This document shows positions 8,905 through 17,732 of a stretch of DNA of 64,000 nucleotides, one piece after another. The stretch is taken from positions 372,001-436,000 of the forward strand of contig NZ_JBANRM010000002.1 of the NCBI RefSeq assembly GCF_037154085.1, written 5' to 3'. Numbering within the stretch: the first letter of the stretch is position 1; every line of letters begins with the position of its first letter. Origin of the DNA: Andeanibacterium fulvum (GTDB taxonomy: Bacteria > Pseudomonadota > Alphaproteobacteria > Sphingomonadales > Sphingomonadaceae). The translations under genes were made by a program, and so were the position numbers. The notes beneath the pieces are model-generated. The model saw nothing but the letters and a program-made list of their open reading frames with translations, was not told the origin of the DNA and made no database searches.

Positions 8905-9819
8905 ATGGAGTGCCAGATCGACGTGCGCTTTTACCCGGCGCCGCCCGACCTGCAGGGCTGTTTTTCCTCCTTTTACAGTGCAAGCTTCGCGGTTGCCGAT
9001 GGCAAGCGCGTAAATGACCTGTTGCAGCCCGAATGGGCCAATCTGCGCTTCTTCAACGGGGACCGTCCGGATGCCGGAATGATCGGCGGCGATCTGCTGC
9101 GCGGCGCGCGGCTTACTGCCACCGGGCCAAGCTCGCTGCCCGCCCATTTCGAACTCGGCACGACGCGCATGTGGGGTGTCGGCCTGTTTCCGCTCGGCTG
9201 GGCCAAGTTCTGCCACGGACCTGCCACCGATCTGGCGAACCGGGTGGTGGATGGCGAACAGCATGGCGCCTTCGCCAACTTCCGCCAGCTGTCCGAAGAA
9301 TTGTTTCAGGACGGTTCGGGGGAGGCAGAAGAGCTGGAACGGATGATAGCCTGTTTCCGGGCCATGAATCGCGAGGTGCCCGATCAGGAGAGGATCATCG
9401 CTACTCACGCGGCAATGGTCGATCCTGCCGTGGCCACCGTGGCGGACTTTGCCGATCATACCGGCCTCGGGCGGCGCACGCTGGAACGATTATGTCATCG
9501 CTATTTCGGCTTTTCGCCCAAGCTGCTGCTACGCCGCCAGCGCTTCATGCGCAGCCTTGCCCAGTTCATGCTGGAGAATGCCGCGAACTGGAGCGAGGCG
9601 ATGGACGCGCATTATCACGATCAGGCGCAGTTCGTGCGCGAGTTCCGTTCCTTCATGGGGATGAGCCCTGGTGAATATGCCGCGCGCGAACATCCGATCC
9701 TTGGTGCCTTCATGAAGCATCGCGCGAGGGTGTGGGGCGCTGCGGCGCAGACGCTCGACCGGCCCGACCAGTCGCTGGGCGTGCAGGGCTCGCCCGCCAA
9801 GGGGTCTGCCGCGGGCTGA
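8905..9819 (+). CDS. AraC-family transcriptional regulator
   Basis: 304 residues from ATG 8905, which has GGGGGT six bases upstream. The C-terminal third carries two helix-turn-helix units of AraC type: ATVADFADHTGLGRRTLERL, then RYFGFSPK, followed by YHDQAQFVREFRSFMGMSPG. The N-terminal ~190 residues form an effector domain of a type I do not recognise (no clear cupin motif). A 30-residue tail after the DNA-binding domain is unusual. It is followed on the same strand by pheS-pheT, but those are housekeeping genes and give no hint of its target. Confidence 0.9.
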   Translation: MECQIDVRFYPAPPDLQGCFSSFYSASFAVADGKRVNDLLQPEWANLRFFNGDRPDAGMIGGDLLRGARLTATGPSSLPAHFELGTTRMWGVGLFPLGWAKFCHGPATDLANRVVDGEQHGAFANFRQLSEELFQDGSGEAEELERMIACFRAMNREVPDQERIIATHAAMVDPAVATVADFADHTGLGRRTLERLCHRYFGFSPKLLLRRQRFMRSLAQFMLENAANWSEAMDAHYHDQAQFVREFRSFMGMSPGEYAAREHPILGAFMKHRARVWGAAAQTLDRPDQSLGVQGSPAKGSAAG

Positions 9820-9938
9820 CCTGCGGGCAGGGGGACGCGCTCCCGCCCTCTCCGGTGCGCCTCGCGCTCCCCTCTCCACCATTGCCAGCACCGGGCAGGG
9901 GCCCTAGAGGCGTCTCGCAATCGCAGGACCGGACGGGA

Positions 9939-11039
9939 ATGGGCGAAGTGGATACTCTCGAAGGCGCCGCACTGGCGCGGATCGGCGCGGCGGAAGATCC
10001 CGCCGCACTGGAAGCGCTGCGGGTCGAATATCTGGGCAAGCAGGGCAGCATTTCGGGCCTGCTCAAGACTTTGGGCGGCATGTCGCCGGAAGAACGCCAG
10101 ACCCAGGGGCCCAAGATCCATGCCCTGCGCGAGGCCGTGCAGACGGCGCTCTCCACTCGCAAGGAAGCGCTGGAAGGCGCCGCGCTGGAAGCCCAGCTTG
10201 CGGCCGAGACGCTGGACCTTTCCCTGCCCGCGCCTGACGCGCCCAAGGGCTCCGTCCACCCGGTCAGCCAGGTGATGGACGAGCTGGCGGAAATCTTCGC
10301 CGATATGGGCTTCGCCGTCGCCACCGGGCCGGAGATAGAGGACGACTGGTATAATTTCACCGCGCTCAACATGCCGGAAAGCCACCCGGCGCGCGCGATG
10401 CACGATACGTTCTACTTCCCGGATACTGCGCCCAAGGGCGGCCGGATGCTGCTGCGCACGCATACCAGCCCGGTTCAGGTCCGCACCATGATGGCCGAAG
10501 GCACCCCCGTACGCATCATCGCGCCGGGCCGCGTCTATCGTTCGGATTCCGATGCCACCCACACGCCGATGTTCCATCAGGTGGAAGGTCTGGTGATCGA
10601 CAAGGGCATTCACCTCGGCCACCTCAAGTGGACGCTGGAGACCTTCCTCAAGGCCTTTTTCGAGCGTGATGACATCGTGCTGCGCCTGCGCCCGTCCTAT
10701 TTCCCCTTCACCGAACCTTCGGTGGAAGTGGACGTGGGCTTCGCTATCGAAAATGGGCGGCGTGTGCTGGGCGGCAGCGGAGACGAGCCGGGCCATGGCT
10801 GGATGGAACTGCTGGGCAGCGGCATGGTCAACCGCAAGGTGATCGAAATGTCGGGCCACGATCCCGATCAGTGGCAGGGCTTCGCCTTCGGCGTGGGCGT
10901 GGATCGCCTCGCCATGCTGAAATACGGGATGGACGATCTGCGCGCCTTCTTTGACGGCGATGTGCGCTGGCTGAAGCATTACGGCTTCTCCGCCTTCGAT
11001 CAGCCGACCCTTTCCGCCGGTGTGGGAGCACGCGCATGA
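9939..11039 (+). CDS. pheS: phenylalanyl-tRNA synthetase alpha subunit
   Basis: 366 residues. It is the catalytic subunit of the (alpha-beta)2 enzyme that charges tRNA-Phe. An N-terminal coiled coil (about residues 1-95) binds tRNA. The class II catalytic core shows LLRTHTSPVQVRTM (motif 2 region), GRVYRSDSDATHTPMFHQVE, RPSYFPFTEPSVEVD and the motif 3 stretch FGVGVDRLAMLKYG. ATG 9939 gives the normal length; the open frame continues upstream without support. Its stop overlaps the pheT start by ATGA, so translation of the two subunits is coupled. Confidence 0.97.
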   Translation: MGEVDTLEGAALARIGAAEDPAALEALRVEYLGKQGSISGLLKTLGGMSPEERQTQGPKIHALREAVQTALSTRKEALEGAALEAQLAAETLDLSLPAPDAPKGSVHPVSQVMDELAEIFADMGFAVATGPEIEDDWYNFTALNMPESHPARAMHDTFYFPDTAPKGGRMLLRTHTSPVQVRTMMAEGTPVRIIAPGRVYRSDSDATHTPMFHQVEGLVIDKGIHLGHLKWTLETFLKAFFERDDIVLRLRPSYFPFTEPSVEVDVGFAIENGRRVLGGSGDEPGHGWMELLGSGMVNRKVIEMSGHDPDQWQGFAFGVGVDRLAMLKYGMDDLRAFFDGDVRWLKHYGFSAFDQPTLSAGVGARA

Positions 11040-13489
11040 AGTTCTCGCTCCTCTGGCTGAAGCAATATCTGGAAACCGATGCGGATGCGGCGGCCATTTC
11101 GGCCAAGCTCAACGCCATCGGGATCGAGGTTGAAGGCATCGAAGACCCGGCTGAGACGCTGGCCGGTTTCATCGTCGCCAAGGTGCTGACGGCAAAGCCG
11201 CACCCCGATGCGGACAAGCTGCAGGTGCTGACCGTGGATACCGGCGCGGGCGATCCGCTGCAGGTTGTCTGCGGCGCGCCCAATGCTCGTGCGGGCCTTG
11301 TCGGCGTGCTCGGCACTCCCGGCGCCAGCGTGCCCGCCAATGGCATGGTCCTGCGCAAGAGCGCGATCCGCGGCGTCGAATCCAACGGCATGATGTGTTC
11401 CACCCGCGAGCTGGAACTGGGTGACGATCATGACGGGATCATCGAACTGCCCGAAGGCGCGCCCATCGGCACCAGCTTTGCCGATTATCGCGGCGAAGGC
11501 CCGGTGTTCGACGTGGCAATCACGCCCAACCGGCCGGACTGCATGGGCGTCTATGGCATTGCGCGCGATCTGGCGGCGGCAGGCCTTGGCACGCTGAAGC
11601 CGGTGCCCCTGCGCGAGGCGCCGTCCAGCTTCCCCTGCCCGGTCGAAATTCGCACGGACGATCCCGAAGGCTGCCCGGCCTTCTATGGCCGCGTGGTGCG
11701 CGGGGTGAAGAATGGCCCGTCGCCCGAATGGATGCAGGCTGCCCTGCGCAGTGCGGGCCAGCGCCCGATCAGTGCGCTGGTGGACATCACCAATTTCCTG
11801 ATGCTCGGTTTCGGCCGTCCGGCCCATGCCTACGATCTGGCCAAGCTCAACGGCGCGGTCGTGGCGCGGCGGGCGAAGGAGGGCGAGCAGGTCCTCGCGC
11901 TGAACGAGAAGACCTATACGCTCGACGCGGATATGACCGTGATCGCCGACGATTCCGGTGTGCATGACATTGCCGGGATCATGGGCGGCGAACATTCGGG
12001 CGTGTCGGACGACACTACCGATGTCCTGCTGGAAATCGCCTATTTCGAGCCTGAGCGGATCGGCATGACCGGCCGCCGTCTGGGCCTGGCCTCCGATGCC
12101 CGCACCCGGTTCGAACGTGGGGTGGACCCGGCCTTCCTCGAGGATGGGCTGCATCTGCTGACTCAGCTGATCCTTGAGATCTGCGGCGGCGAAGCCTCCG
12201 AAGTTGTCCGCGCGGGTAGCCCGCCGAGCCAGCAGAAGGTCGTCAGCTACGATCCGGCGCTGGCCGAGCAGCTGGGCGGCGTTGCCGTGCCGGAAGCCGA
12301 ACAGAAGGCGATCCTCGCCGCGCTTGGTTTCCAAGTTTCGCCAGATTGGAACGTCACCGTGCCACTGCGCCGCCACGATGTGGAAGGCGCGCCCGACATC
12401 GTCGAGGAAGTGGTCCGCATCCATGGGATCGACAAGGTGGCCAGTGTCGCCCTGCCGCGCGTGGATGGGGTCGCCCAGCCGACTGCCACTCCGGCCCAGA
12501 AGCTGGAGCGCCGCCTGCGCCGCGCCGCTGCCGCGCGCGGGCTGAACGAGGCCGTGACCTGGAGCTTCCTGCCCGTGCCCGATGCGGAACATTTCGCGGA
12601 CGGGAACGGCGGGCTGTGGATTCTCGACAATCCGATCAGCGAAGACATGAAGGCCATGCGCCCGGCGCTGATCCCCGGCCTGTTGTCTGCCGCCAAGCGC
12701 AATCTCGATCGCGGCGCCAAGGGCGTGCGCCTGTTCGAGATCGGCCGCCGCTATCTGCGCGGCGAAGGCGGAGCGAGCGACGAGCGCCTGACGCTTGGCG
12801 TGGTGCTGGCGGGCGAGAAGGTTCCCAGCGGCTGGAGCACCGGCAAGGCCCAATTGTTCGACGCATTCGACGCCAAGGGCGAAGTGCTGGCCCTGCTCGC
12901 AGAAGCCGGCGCGCCGGTGGACAAGCTGCAGGTGATGGGCGAGGCAGGCAGCCAGTTCCATCCCGGCCAGTCCGCAACCCTGCGCCTTGGCCCCAAGGCG
13001 GTGCTGGCCCGCTTCGGCGCGCTGCATCCCAAGACGCTCGAAGCCTTCGACGTGGACGGGCCGGTCGTGGCGGCGGAAATCTATCTCGATGCCATTCCGG
13101 AAAAGAAGGGCGGCGCCAGCTTTGCCCGGACTGCCTATTCGCCGCCCGCCCTGCAGGCGGTGACGCGCGATTTCGCCTTCCTGGTGGATGCGGCCAAGCC
13201 TGCAGGCGATCTGCTGCGAGCCGTGAAGGGCGCGGACAAGGCGAATATCGTCGATGCCCGCATCTTCGACGATTTCCGCGGAGCAGGCGTGCCGGAAGGC
13301 AAGAAGTCGCTGGCGGTGGAAGTCACGCTCCAGCCGGGCGAGAAGAGCTATACGGATGAAGAGCTGAAGGCGATTGCCGAGCGGATCGTGGCTGCGGCAG
13401 TGAAGATGGGAGCGGAACTGCGCAAATCTGAAGGTCCACTAGCTGCGACGGAGAATGCGGATTCCGCAGCGATAAATCTGAAATCGTAA
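11036..13489 (+). CDS. pheT: phenylalanyl-tRNA synthetase beta subunit
   Basis: 817 residues. The N-terminal tRNA-binding OB domain (about residues 40-150; KPHPDADKLQVLTVD and ESNGMMCS) is followed by the B3/B4 editing region, with ITNFLMLGFGRPAHAYDL. Then come B5 (around 400-470), the catalytic-like core (ENPI-type LDNPISEDMKAMRPALIPGL) and the C-terminal ferredoxin-fold anticodon domain (about 720-810; PPALQAVTRDFAFLV). The subunit proofreads tyrosine mischarged on tRNA-Phe and binds the tRNA. Start codon overlaps the pheS stop. Confidence 0.97.
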   Translation: MKFSLLWLKQYLETDADAAAISAKLNAIGIEVEGIEDPAETLAGFIVAKVLTAKPHPDADKLQVLTVDTGAGDPLQVVCGAPNARAGLVGVLGTPGASVPANGMVLRKSAIRGVESNGMMCSTRELELGDDHDGIIELPEGAPIGTSFADYRGEGPVFDVAITPNRPDCMGVYGIARDLAAAGLGTLKPVPLREAPSSFPCPVEIRTDDPEGCPAFYGRVVRGVKNGPSPEWMQAALRSAGQRPISALVDITNFLMLGFGRPAHAYDLAKLNGAVVARRAKEGEQVLALNEKTYTLDADMTVIADDSGVHDIAGIMGGEHSGVSDDTTDVLLEIAYFEPERIGMTGRRLGLASDARTRFERGVDPAFLEDGLHLLTQLILEICGGEASEVVRAGSPPSQQKVVSYDPALAEQLGGVAVPEAEQKAILAALGFQVSPDWNVTVPLRRHDVEGAPDIVEEVVRIHGIDKVASVALPRVDGVAQPTATPAQKLERRLRRAAAARGLNEAVTWSFLPVPDAEHFADGNGGLWILDNPISEDMKAMRPALIPGLLSAAKRNLDRGAKGVRLFEIGRRYLRGEGGASDERLTLGVVLAGEKVPSGWSTGKAQLFDAFDAKGEVLALLAEAGAPVDKLQVMGEAGSQFHPGQSATLRLGPKAVLARFGALHPKTLEAFDVDGPVVAAEIYLDAIPEKKGGASFARTAYSPPALQAVTRDFAFLVDAAKPAGDLLRAVKGADKANIVDARIFDDFRGAGVPEGKKSLAVEVTLQPGEKSYTDEELKAIAERIVAAAVKMGAELRKSEGPLAATENADSAAINLKS

Positions 13490-13529
13490 TTGCGCGGGTC
13501 ATCCGCGTAACCGGACGGAGAAGCGGCCT

Positions 13530-13904
13530 ATGCGCATGCGTCTGATCGGACAGGTGTTGATGGGTATTGCCGCGCTCTCCGCCGTGGGGGCCTTTGCCGG
13601 GGCAGTGCCACTGCTTTCCGATGCCGGAGCGGATCGGCTGTGGGTGGAAAGCTGGCGGGCCTATGGCTTTCTGGTTTTTGCGGGGCTTTTCGCCCTGCTG
13701 GCGTGGCGGCCGACCCGTTCGCCGCTCGTGTGGGAACTGGTGTTCTTCCACAAGGCCGCAATGGTCGTGACCCATTGGTGGGTGGGAGACGTGGCCGAAG
13801 CCGCTGTCGCAGGCAGAGTGGATATGGCGCTATGCGCCGTCATTCTGGTGTCCTGGGCCCTGACCCGGGGCTGGGAAAGCTGGCGCACACATAGCGTGGG
13901 ATGA
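13530..13904 (+). CDS. small membrane protein of unknown function
   Basis: 124 residues with about four hydrophobic segments (roughly 6-28, 42-62, 70-90 and 98-114), separated by short charged loops. A purine-rich GGACGGAGAAG precedes the ATG. It lies 40 bp after pheT and may be read through from it. Gene size and topology resemble small DoxX-like or DUF-type membrane proteins, but no diagnostic motif is visible. It converges with the lipoprotein gene pair downstream. Confidence 0.7.
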   Translation: MRMRLIGQVLMGIAALSAVGAFAGAVPLLSDAGADRLWVESWRAYGFLVFAGLFALLAWRPTRSPLVWELVFFHKAAMVVTHWWVGDVAEAAVAGRVDMALCAVILVSWALTRGWESWRTHSVG

Positions 13905-13924
13905 GGTGGGGCCGGGCTTCAGCG

Positions 13925-14584
13925 CTACCAGCCCGATCCCGTCGCCGGGTCCATCGGTTCGCCATAGGCCGGTTCGCTGGAACCATAGCCGCCTTGCGAG
14001 GAGTAGGACGAACCGCCCTGCGCCTCTTCGCGATAGGCCTTGTCGATATTGTCGCGATTGCGGGCGTGTTCCTGCTCCACGGCCTTGTCGAGTTGTTCCT
14101 GCATCTTGGGCATGGTCGCAAAGGCGGCCATCATCATCTTGCCCTGGATGGCAGCCATGTTGAAATCGCGCTTTTCCAGCGTCGCCCCGATCTGTTCGGC
14201 CATGGCGGAGCGATAGAAATCGACGACTGTGGGATTTTCCTCCAGCCCCTTGGCCACCTGATCGTGCCGTCCGCCGGGCGGGGGCAGGATGTCGACCGAT
14301 ATGCGGGTTTCTTCCGGACCGGCCTCGGTCAGTTCCGCCACGAAGGTCAGCAATCCGCTGCCCTGCCGGTCGACCAGCAGCCAGCTGATCTTCGTATCGC
14401 TCTCCCGCTTCACCTGGGCGCCGGCGGCTTCGGCCGGGAAGAATTCCATCGGCGGCTGCATCGCGGTCAGTGTCTGGCGCACGTCGCGGATCGCAATCGG
14501 ATAGCTCTTGCCCGAAGGTATCAGCCCGCAGGCAGCGATCAGGGTGGCGACTGCCAGGGCGAGAATGGCGCGGCCCATGGTCAC
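13925..14584 (-). CDS. lipoprotein of unknown function, paralogue of its neighbour
   Basis: 219 residues. The signal sequence ends in a lipobox (LIAACG), so it should be acylated and membrane-anchored. The middle is a compact domain (FFPAEAAGAQVKRESDTKIS to ISVDILPPP) and the tail is rich in Gly, Ser and Tyr with GYGSSEPAYGEPMDP. The upstream gene encodes a protein with the same plan and a similar tail (SSYGQPMDDTRG), so the two look like an ancient tandem duplication. The ATG overlaps the upstream stop, indicating coupling. Function unknown. Confidence 0.8.
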   Translation of the reverse strand: MTMGRAILALAVATLIAACGLIPSGKSYPIAIRDVRQTLTAMQPPMEFFPAEAAGAQVKRESDTKISWLLVDRQGSGLLTFVAELTEAGPEETRISVDILPPPGGRHDQVAKGLEENPTVVDFYRSAMAEQIGATLEKRDFNMAAIQGKMMMAAFATMPKMQEQLDKAVEQEHARNRDNIDKAYREEAQGGSSYSSQGGYGSSEPAYGEPMDPATGSGW

Positions 14585-15228
14585 CAGCTTCCCCGCGTAT
14601 CGTCCATCGGCTGGCCATAGGAACTGTCCTGCCCCTCCTGCGCGGACCGGGCATCTTCCATGTCGCGCAACTGCTGCGACCGGCGCGAATCATAACCCGG
14701 CTTGTCGTCCAGCCCGAAACGGGAACTGCCTTGCTCCAGCCCCGCCCGCTGGACTTCGCATGGCCCGTCATTCGGGCTGCTGCGTTTGTCATCGGGAATG
14801 CGCATGACATCGAAGGGGCGCTGTTCCATGGCCGCGTCGATCAGTTCCTGCACGGCGGGGCGCAGCGGCTGGTGCAGGGCGGGGCGGGGGTAGAACTGGC
14901 TGCCGTCATACATCTCGCCGCCCTTGGCCTCGGCGGGGACTTCGATCTGCGCGCGCGTGCCATCGCCTTCGGCCGTGAGCCGCACGGTGAAGCGTAACAC
15001 TTCGCGCCCGCTGCTGGAAACGCGCCAGGTGATGGCATCATCCTTCGGGCTGTCGGAGGCGAAGTGGATCAGGATGCCGCATTGGCGGGCGGAGCGGAAA
15101 CCGTCGACATCCGCCTTCTTGAGCCGCTGCAATGCCTCGGCCAGCGGCACGGCATAGACGCCTGGCTCCGCCCCGCCGCAGCCGGCCAGCATGGATGCGA
15201 TCGCAATGGTGAACGCCAGTCTGCGCAT
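14581..15228 (-). CDS. lipoprotein of unknown function
   Basis: 215 residues from ATG 15226-15228, with AGGGGG eight bases upstream; a GTG at 15246 is less likely. The signal peptide MRRLAFTIAIASMLAGCGG carries a clear lipobox (LAGC). The body has two cysteines and a middle domain similar in plan to the next gene's product, followed by a Ser/Gln/Tyr-rich hydrophilic tail. It is the first gene of a two-gene operon (ATGA overlap at 14581-14584). Function unknown. Confidence 0.8.
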   Translation of the reverse strand: MRRLAFTIAIASMLAGCGGAEPGVYAVPLAEALQRLKKADVDGFRSARQCGILIHFASDSPKDDAITWRVSSSGREVLRFTVRLTAEGDGTRAQIEVPAEAKGGEMYDGSQFYPRPALHQPLRPAVQELIDAAMEQRPFDVMRIPDDKRSSPNDGPCEVQRAGLEQGSSRFGLDDKPGYDSRRSQQLRDMEDARSAQEGQDSSYGQPMDDTRGSW

Positions 15229-15338
15229 GAAGTGCCCCCTTTTCACGCCCGGCTTTAGCGCCCGCGCGTTAATTCGGCGTAATTGCGCGCTTACGGGAAA
15301 TATGGACGCGGGCGCGCCCTGCGGCTAACCGCGCGGCC

Positions 15339-16874
15339 ATGGCTCAAGCGACCCTTTCCAACCGCCGCACCTTCGCGATCATTTCTCACCCGGACGCCGG
15401 TAAGACGACGCTGACGGAAAAGCTGCTGCTGCAGGGCGGCGCGATCCACCTTGCGGGCGAAGTGAAGGCGCGCGGGGCGGCCCGGCGCGCCCGTTCGGAC
15501 TGGATGAAGATCGAACAGCAGCGCGGCATCTCGGTCACCAGCTCGGTGATGACCTTCGAGAAAGACGGGATTACCTTCAACCTGCTCGATACGCCGGGGC
15601 ACGAGGACTTTTCCGAAGATACCTATCGCACGCTGACGGCGGTGGACTCGGCCATCATGGTGATCGATGCGGCCAAGGGTATCGAGCCGCAGACGCGCAA
15701 GCTGTTCGAGGTCTGCCGGTTGCGCAGCGTGCCGATCATTACTTTCGTCAACAAGGTGGACCGCGAAGGGCGCCCCTGTTTCGAACTGCTGGACGAAGTG
15801 GCCGACATGCTGGCGCTGGACGTCAGTCCGCAAGGCTGGCCCATCGGCATGGGCGGGCTGTTCGAGGGGATTCTCGATTTCGCCACCAACACGGCCAGCC
15901 GCCCGGAAGGCGACAGCCGCGAATTCCTCGGCAAGCGGGATGTCGATCCCGCCCTGCCCGAGGATGTGGCCGAGGAAATGGAGCTGGCGCGCGGGATCTA
16001 TCCCGAATTCGACATCGACGCCTATCGCAATGGCGACCTGACCCCGGTCTATTTCGGATCGGCGCTGAAGAATTTCGGCGTGGCCGAGCTGATCGACGCG
16101 ATTGCCCGCTTCGCCCCGCCGCCGCGTCCGCAGCCGGCCGAAGGCGGCACCATCTCGCCTGACAAGGACGAGGTGACCGGGTTCATCTTCAAGGTGCAGG
16201 CCAACATGGACCCGCAGCACCGTGACCGGATCGCCTTCATGCGCATGGTCAGCGGCACCTTCAAGCGCGGCATGAAGCTCACCCCTTCGGGCCTGGGCAA
16301 GCCGATCGCGGTCCATTCGCCGATCCTGTTCTTCGCACAGGATCGCGAGATCGCCGACACGGCCGAGGCGGGGGACATCATCGGCATCCCCAATCACGGC
16401 ACGTTGCGCGTGGGCGATACGCTTTCGGAAAAGAACGACGTGCGCTTCACCGGCCTGCCGAACTTCGCGCCGGAAATCCTGCGCCGCATCGCCCTGAAGG
16501 ACCCGACCAAGACCAAGCAACTGCGCAAGGCGCTCGACGATCTGTCGGAGGAAGGCGTGATCCAGGTGTTCTATCCCGAGATCGGCAGCCAGTGGATCGT
16601 CGGCGTGGTCGGCCAGCTCCAGCTCGACGTGCTCGTTTCGCGGCTGGAGGCGGAATACAAGGTGGAGGCCCGCCTCGAAGCCTCGCCTTTCGACACGGCA
16701 CGGTGGCTGAAAGGCACCGAGGAGGCGCTGCGGGCGTTCGAACAGTTCAACCGCGCCAATCTCGCGCGAGACCGCGATGGCGACATGGTGTTCCTCGCCA
16801 AATCGGCCTGGGACGTGAACTATCAGCAGGAAAAGCACTCCGAGCTGAAATTCAACGCCACCAAGGAGCGGTGA
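15339..16874 (+). CDS. prfC: peptide chain release factor 3
   Basis: 511 residues. RF3 is a translational GTPase that recycles RF1/RF2 after termination. GTPase motifs are all present: G1 SHPDAGKTTLTEKLL, the RGISVTSSVM switch, G3 DTPGHEDF and G4 NKVDREGR. Domain II and the RF3-specific C-terminal domain follow (EIGSQWIVGVVGQLQLDVL, RLEAEYKVEARLE). The start gives an N-terminus matching the family. The next gene begins about 220 bp downstream, behind its own promoter-like sequence. Confidence 0.95.
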   Translation: MAQATLSNRRTFAIISHPDAGKTTLTEKLLLQGGAIHLAGEVKARGAARRARSDWMKIEQQRGISVTSSVMTFEKDGITFNLLDTPGHEDFSEDTYRTLTAVDSAIMVIDAAKGIEPQTRKLFEVCRLRSVPIITFVNKVDREGRPCFELLDEVADMLALDVSPQGWPIGMGGLFEGILDFATNTASRPEGDSREFLGKRDVDPALPEDVAEEMELARGIYPEFDIDAYRNGDLTPVYFGSALKNFGVAELIDAIARFAPPPRPQPAEGGTISPDKDEVTGFIFKVQANMDPQHRDRIAFMRMVSGTFKRGMKLTPSGLGKPIAVHSPILFFAQDREIADTAEAGDIIGIPNHGTLRVGDTLSEKNDVRFTGLPNFAPEILRRIALKDPTKTKQLRKALDDLSEEGVIQVFYPEIGSQWIVGVVGQLQLDVLVSRLEAEYKVEARLEASPFDTARWLKGTEEALRAFEQFNRANLARDRDGDMVFLAKSAWDVNYQQEKHSELKFNATKER

Positions 16875-16879
16875 GGTAT

Positions 16880-16931
16880 TTCACCTATTTGGTGAATTTG
16901 TCTTGACATCGTGACGCTGTCCGGTTAGAGG
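16880..16931 (+). promoter_or_regulatory. putative sigma-70 promoter with palindromic operator
   Basis: TTGACA (16903-16908) and TAGAGG (16926-16931) are separated by 17 bases. Just upstream is the inverted repeat TTCACC-TATTT-GGTGAA (16880-16896), placed like a repressor or activator site. It would drive the flavin-oxidase gene at 17098. Read by eye; no transcript evidence. Confidence 0.45.
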
Positions 16932-16996
16932 CTGGGCAGCATCGCGATGGTGCGTTTCACGCCTCCACTTTCCTTTCCTCACTCGCACCCCCCCCA

Positions 16997-17075
16997 GTCA
17001 TCCCGGATTTATTCCGGGATCCCGCTTCCTCGTCGCCGGAAGGGAAGCTGGACCCCGGCACAGAGCCGGGGTGAC
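16997..17075. repeat. palindromic CACCCCGG/CCGGGGTGAC repeat, copy 1
   Basis: Two inverted units (GTCATCCCGG...CCGGGATCC and GGACCCCGG...CCGGGGTGAC) enclose about 20 bases. The same family occurs at 50155, 50788 and 59262. It ends just before the start region of the next gene. Confidence 0.75.
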
Positions 17076-17097
17076 AATGCAGAATGCCGATGGGGGC

Positions 17098-17727
17098 ATG
17101 CCCACCTCCCCGCTTGCCGCCTCGCCAGCGACTGCCTACCAATCCCCCATGGCCGAGTTCTTCGACGCGCTCACTCCCGCCCATGCCGCCATGATCGAGC
17201 GGCAGCCCATGTTCTTCGTCGCCACGGCAGCGAAGGACGGGCGGATCAATCTCAGTCCCAAGGGATACGATGCCTTCCGCATCCTCTCGCCCAATCGGGT
17301 GGCTTATCTCGATCTAGGCGGCTCGGGAAACGAGACCAATGCCCATCTGCTGGAGGATGGGCGCATCACTGTGATGTTCTGCAATTTCCAGCAGCCCGCG
17401 CTGATCCTGCGCATCTATGGGCAAGGCCGCCCGGTAGTACCGTGGGATCGCGACTGGGAGGAACTGTCCGCCCATTTCACCCTGATGCCCGGCACACGGC
17501 AGATTTTCGATATCGAGGTGGAAAGCGTCCAGACCAGCTGCGGCTATGGCGTGCCGATCATGAGCATGGAGCGGGAACGGCCGACCCTGCTCAAGGTCCA
17601 TGCCAAGGCCGATCCGGCGGAATGGGCAGGCAAGCACAAGACCCGCCGCACCAGTATCGACGGTCTGCCCGTGCGCACGACCGACCGCTATATCGCGGGC
17701 GATCCTTCGACCATCCCGCAGGACTGA
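17098..17727 (+). CDS. pyridoxamine 5'-phosphate oxidase-family protein
   Basis: 209 residues from ATG 17098, chosen for the GATGGGGG just before it; ATG 17149 (MAEFFDAL) is an alternative. The conserved beginning MAEFFDALTPAHAAMIERQ, then MFFVATAAKDGRINLSPKG, is typical of split-barrel FMN-binding oxidases annotated as pyridoxamine 5'-phosphate oxidase family. True PdxH activity is unlikely; such proteins usually bind FMN or haem and act on unknown substrates. The nuclease-like gene follows five bases after its stop, so the two are probably co-transcribed. Confidence 0.85.
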   Translation: MPTSPLAASPATAYQSPMAEFFDALTPAHAAMIERQPMFFVATAAKDGRINLSPKGYDAFRILSPNRVAYLDLGGSGNETNAHLLEDGRITVMFCNFQQPALILRIYGQGRPVVPWDRDWEELSAHFTLMPGTRQIFDIEVESVQTSCGYGVPIMSMERERPTLLKVHAKADPAEWAGKHKTRRTSIDGLPVRTTDRYIAGDPSTIPQD

Positions 17728-17732
17728 CCCGT

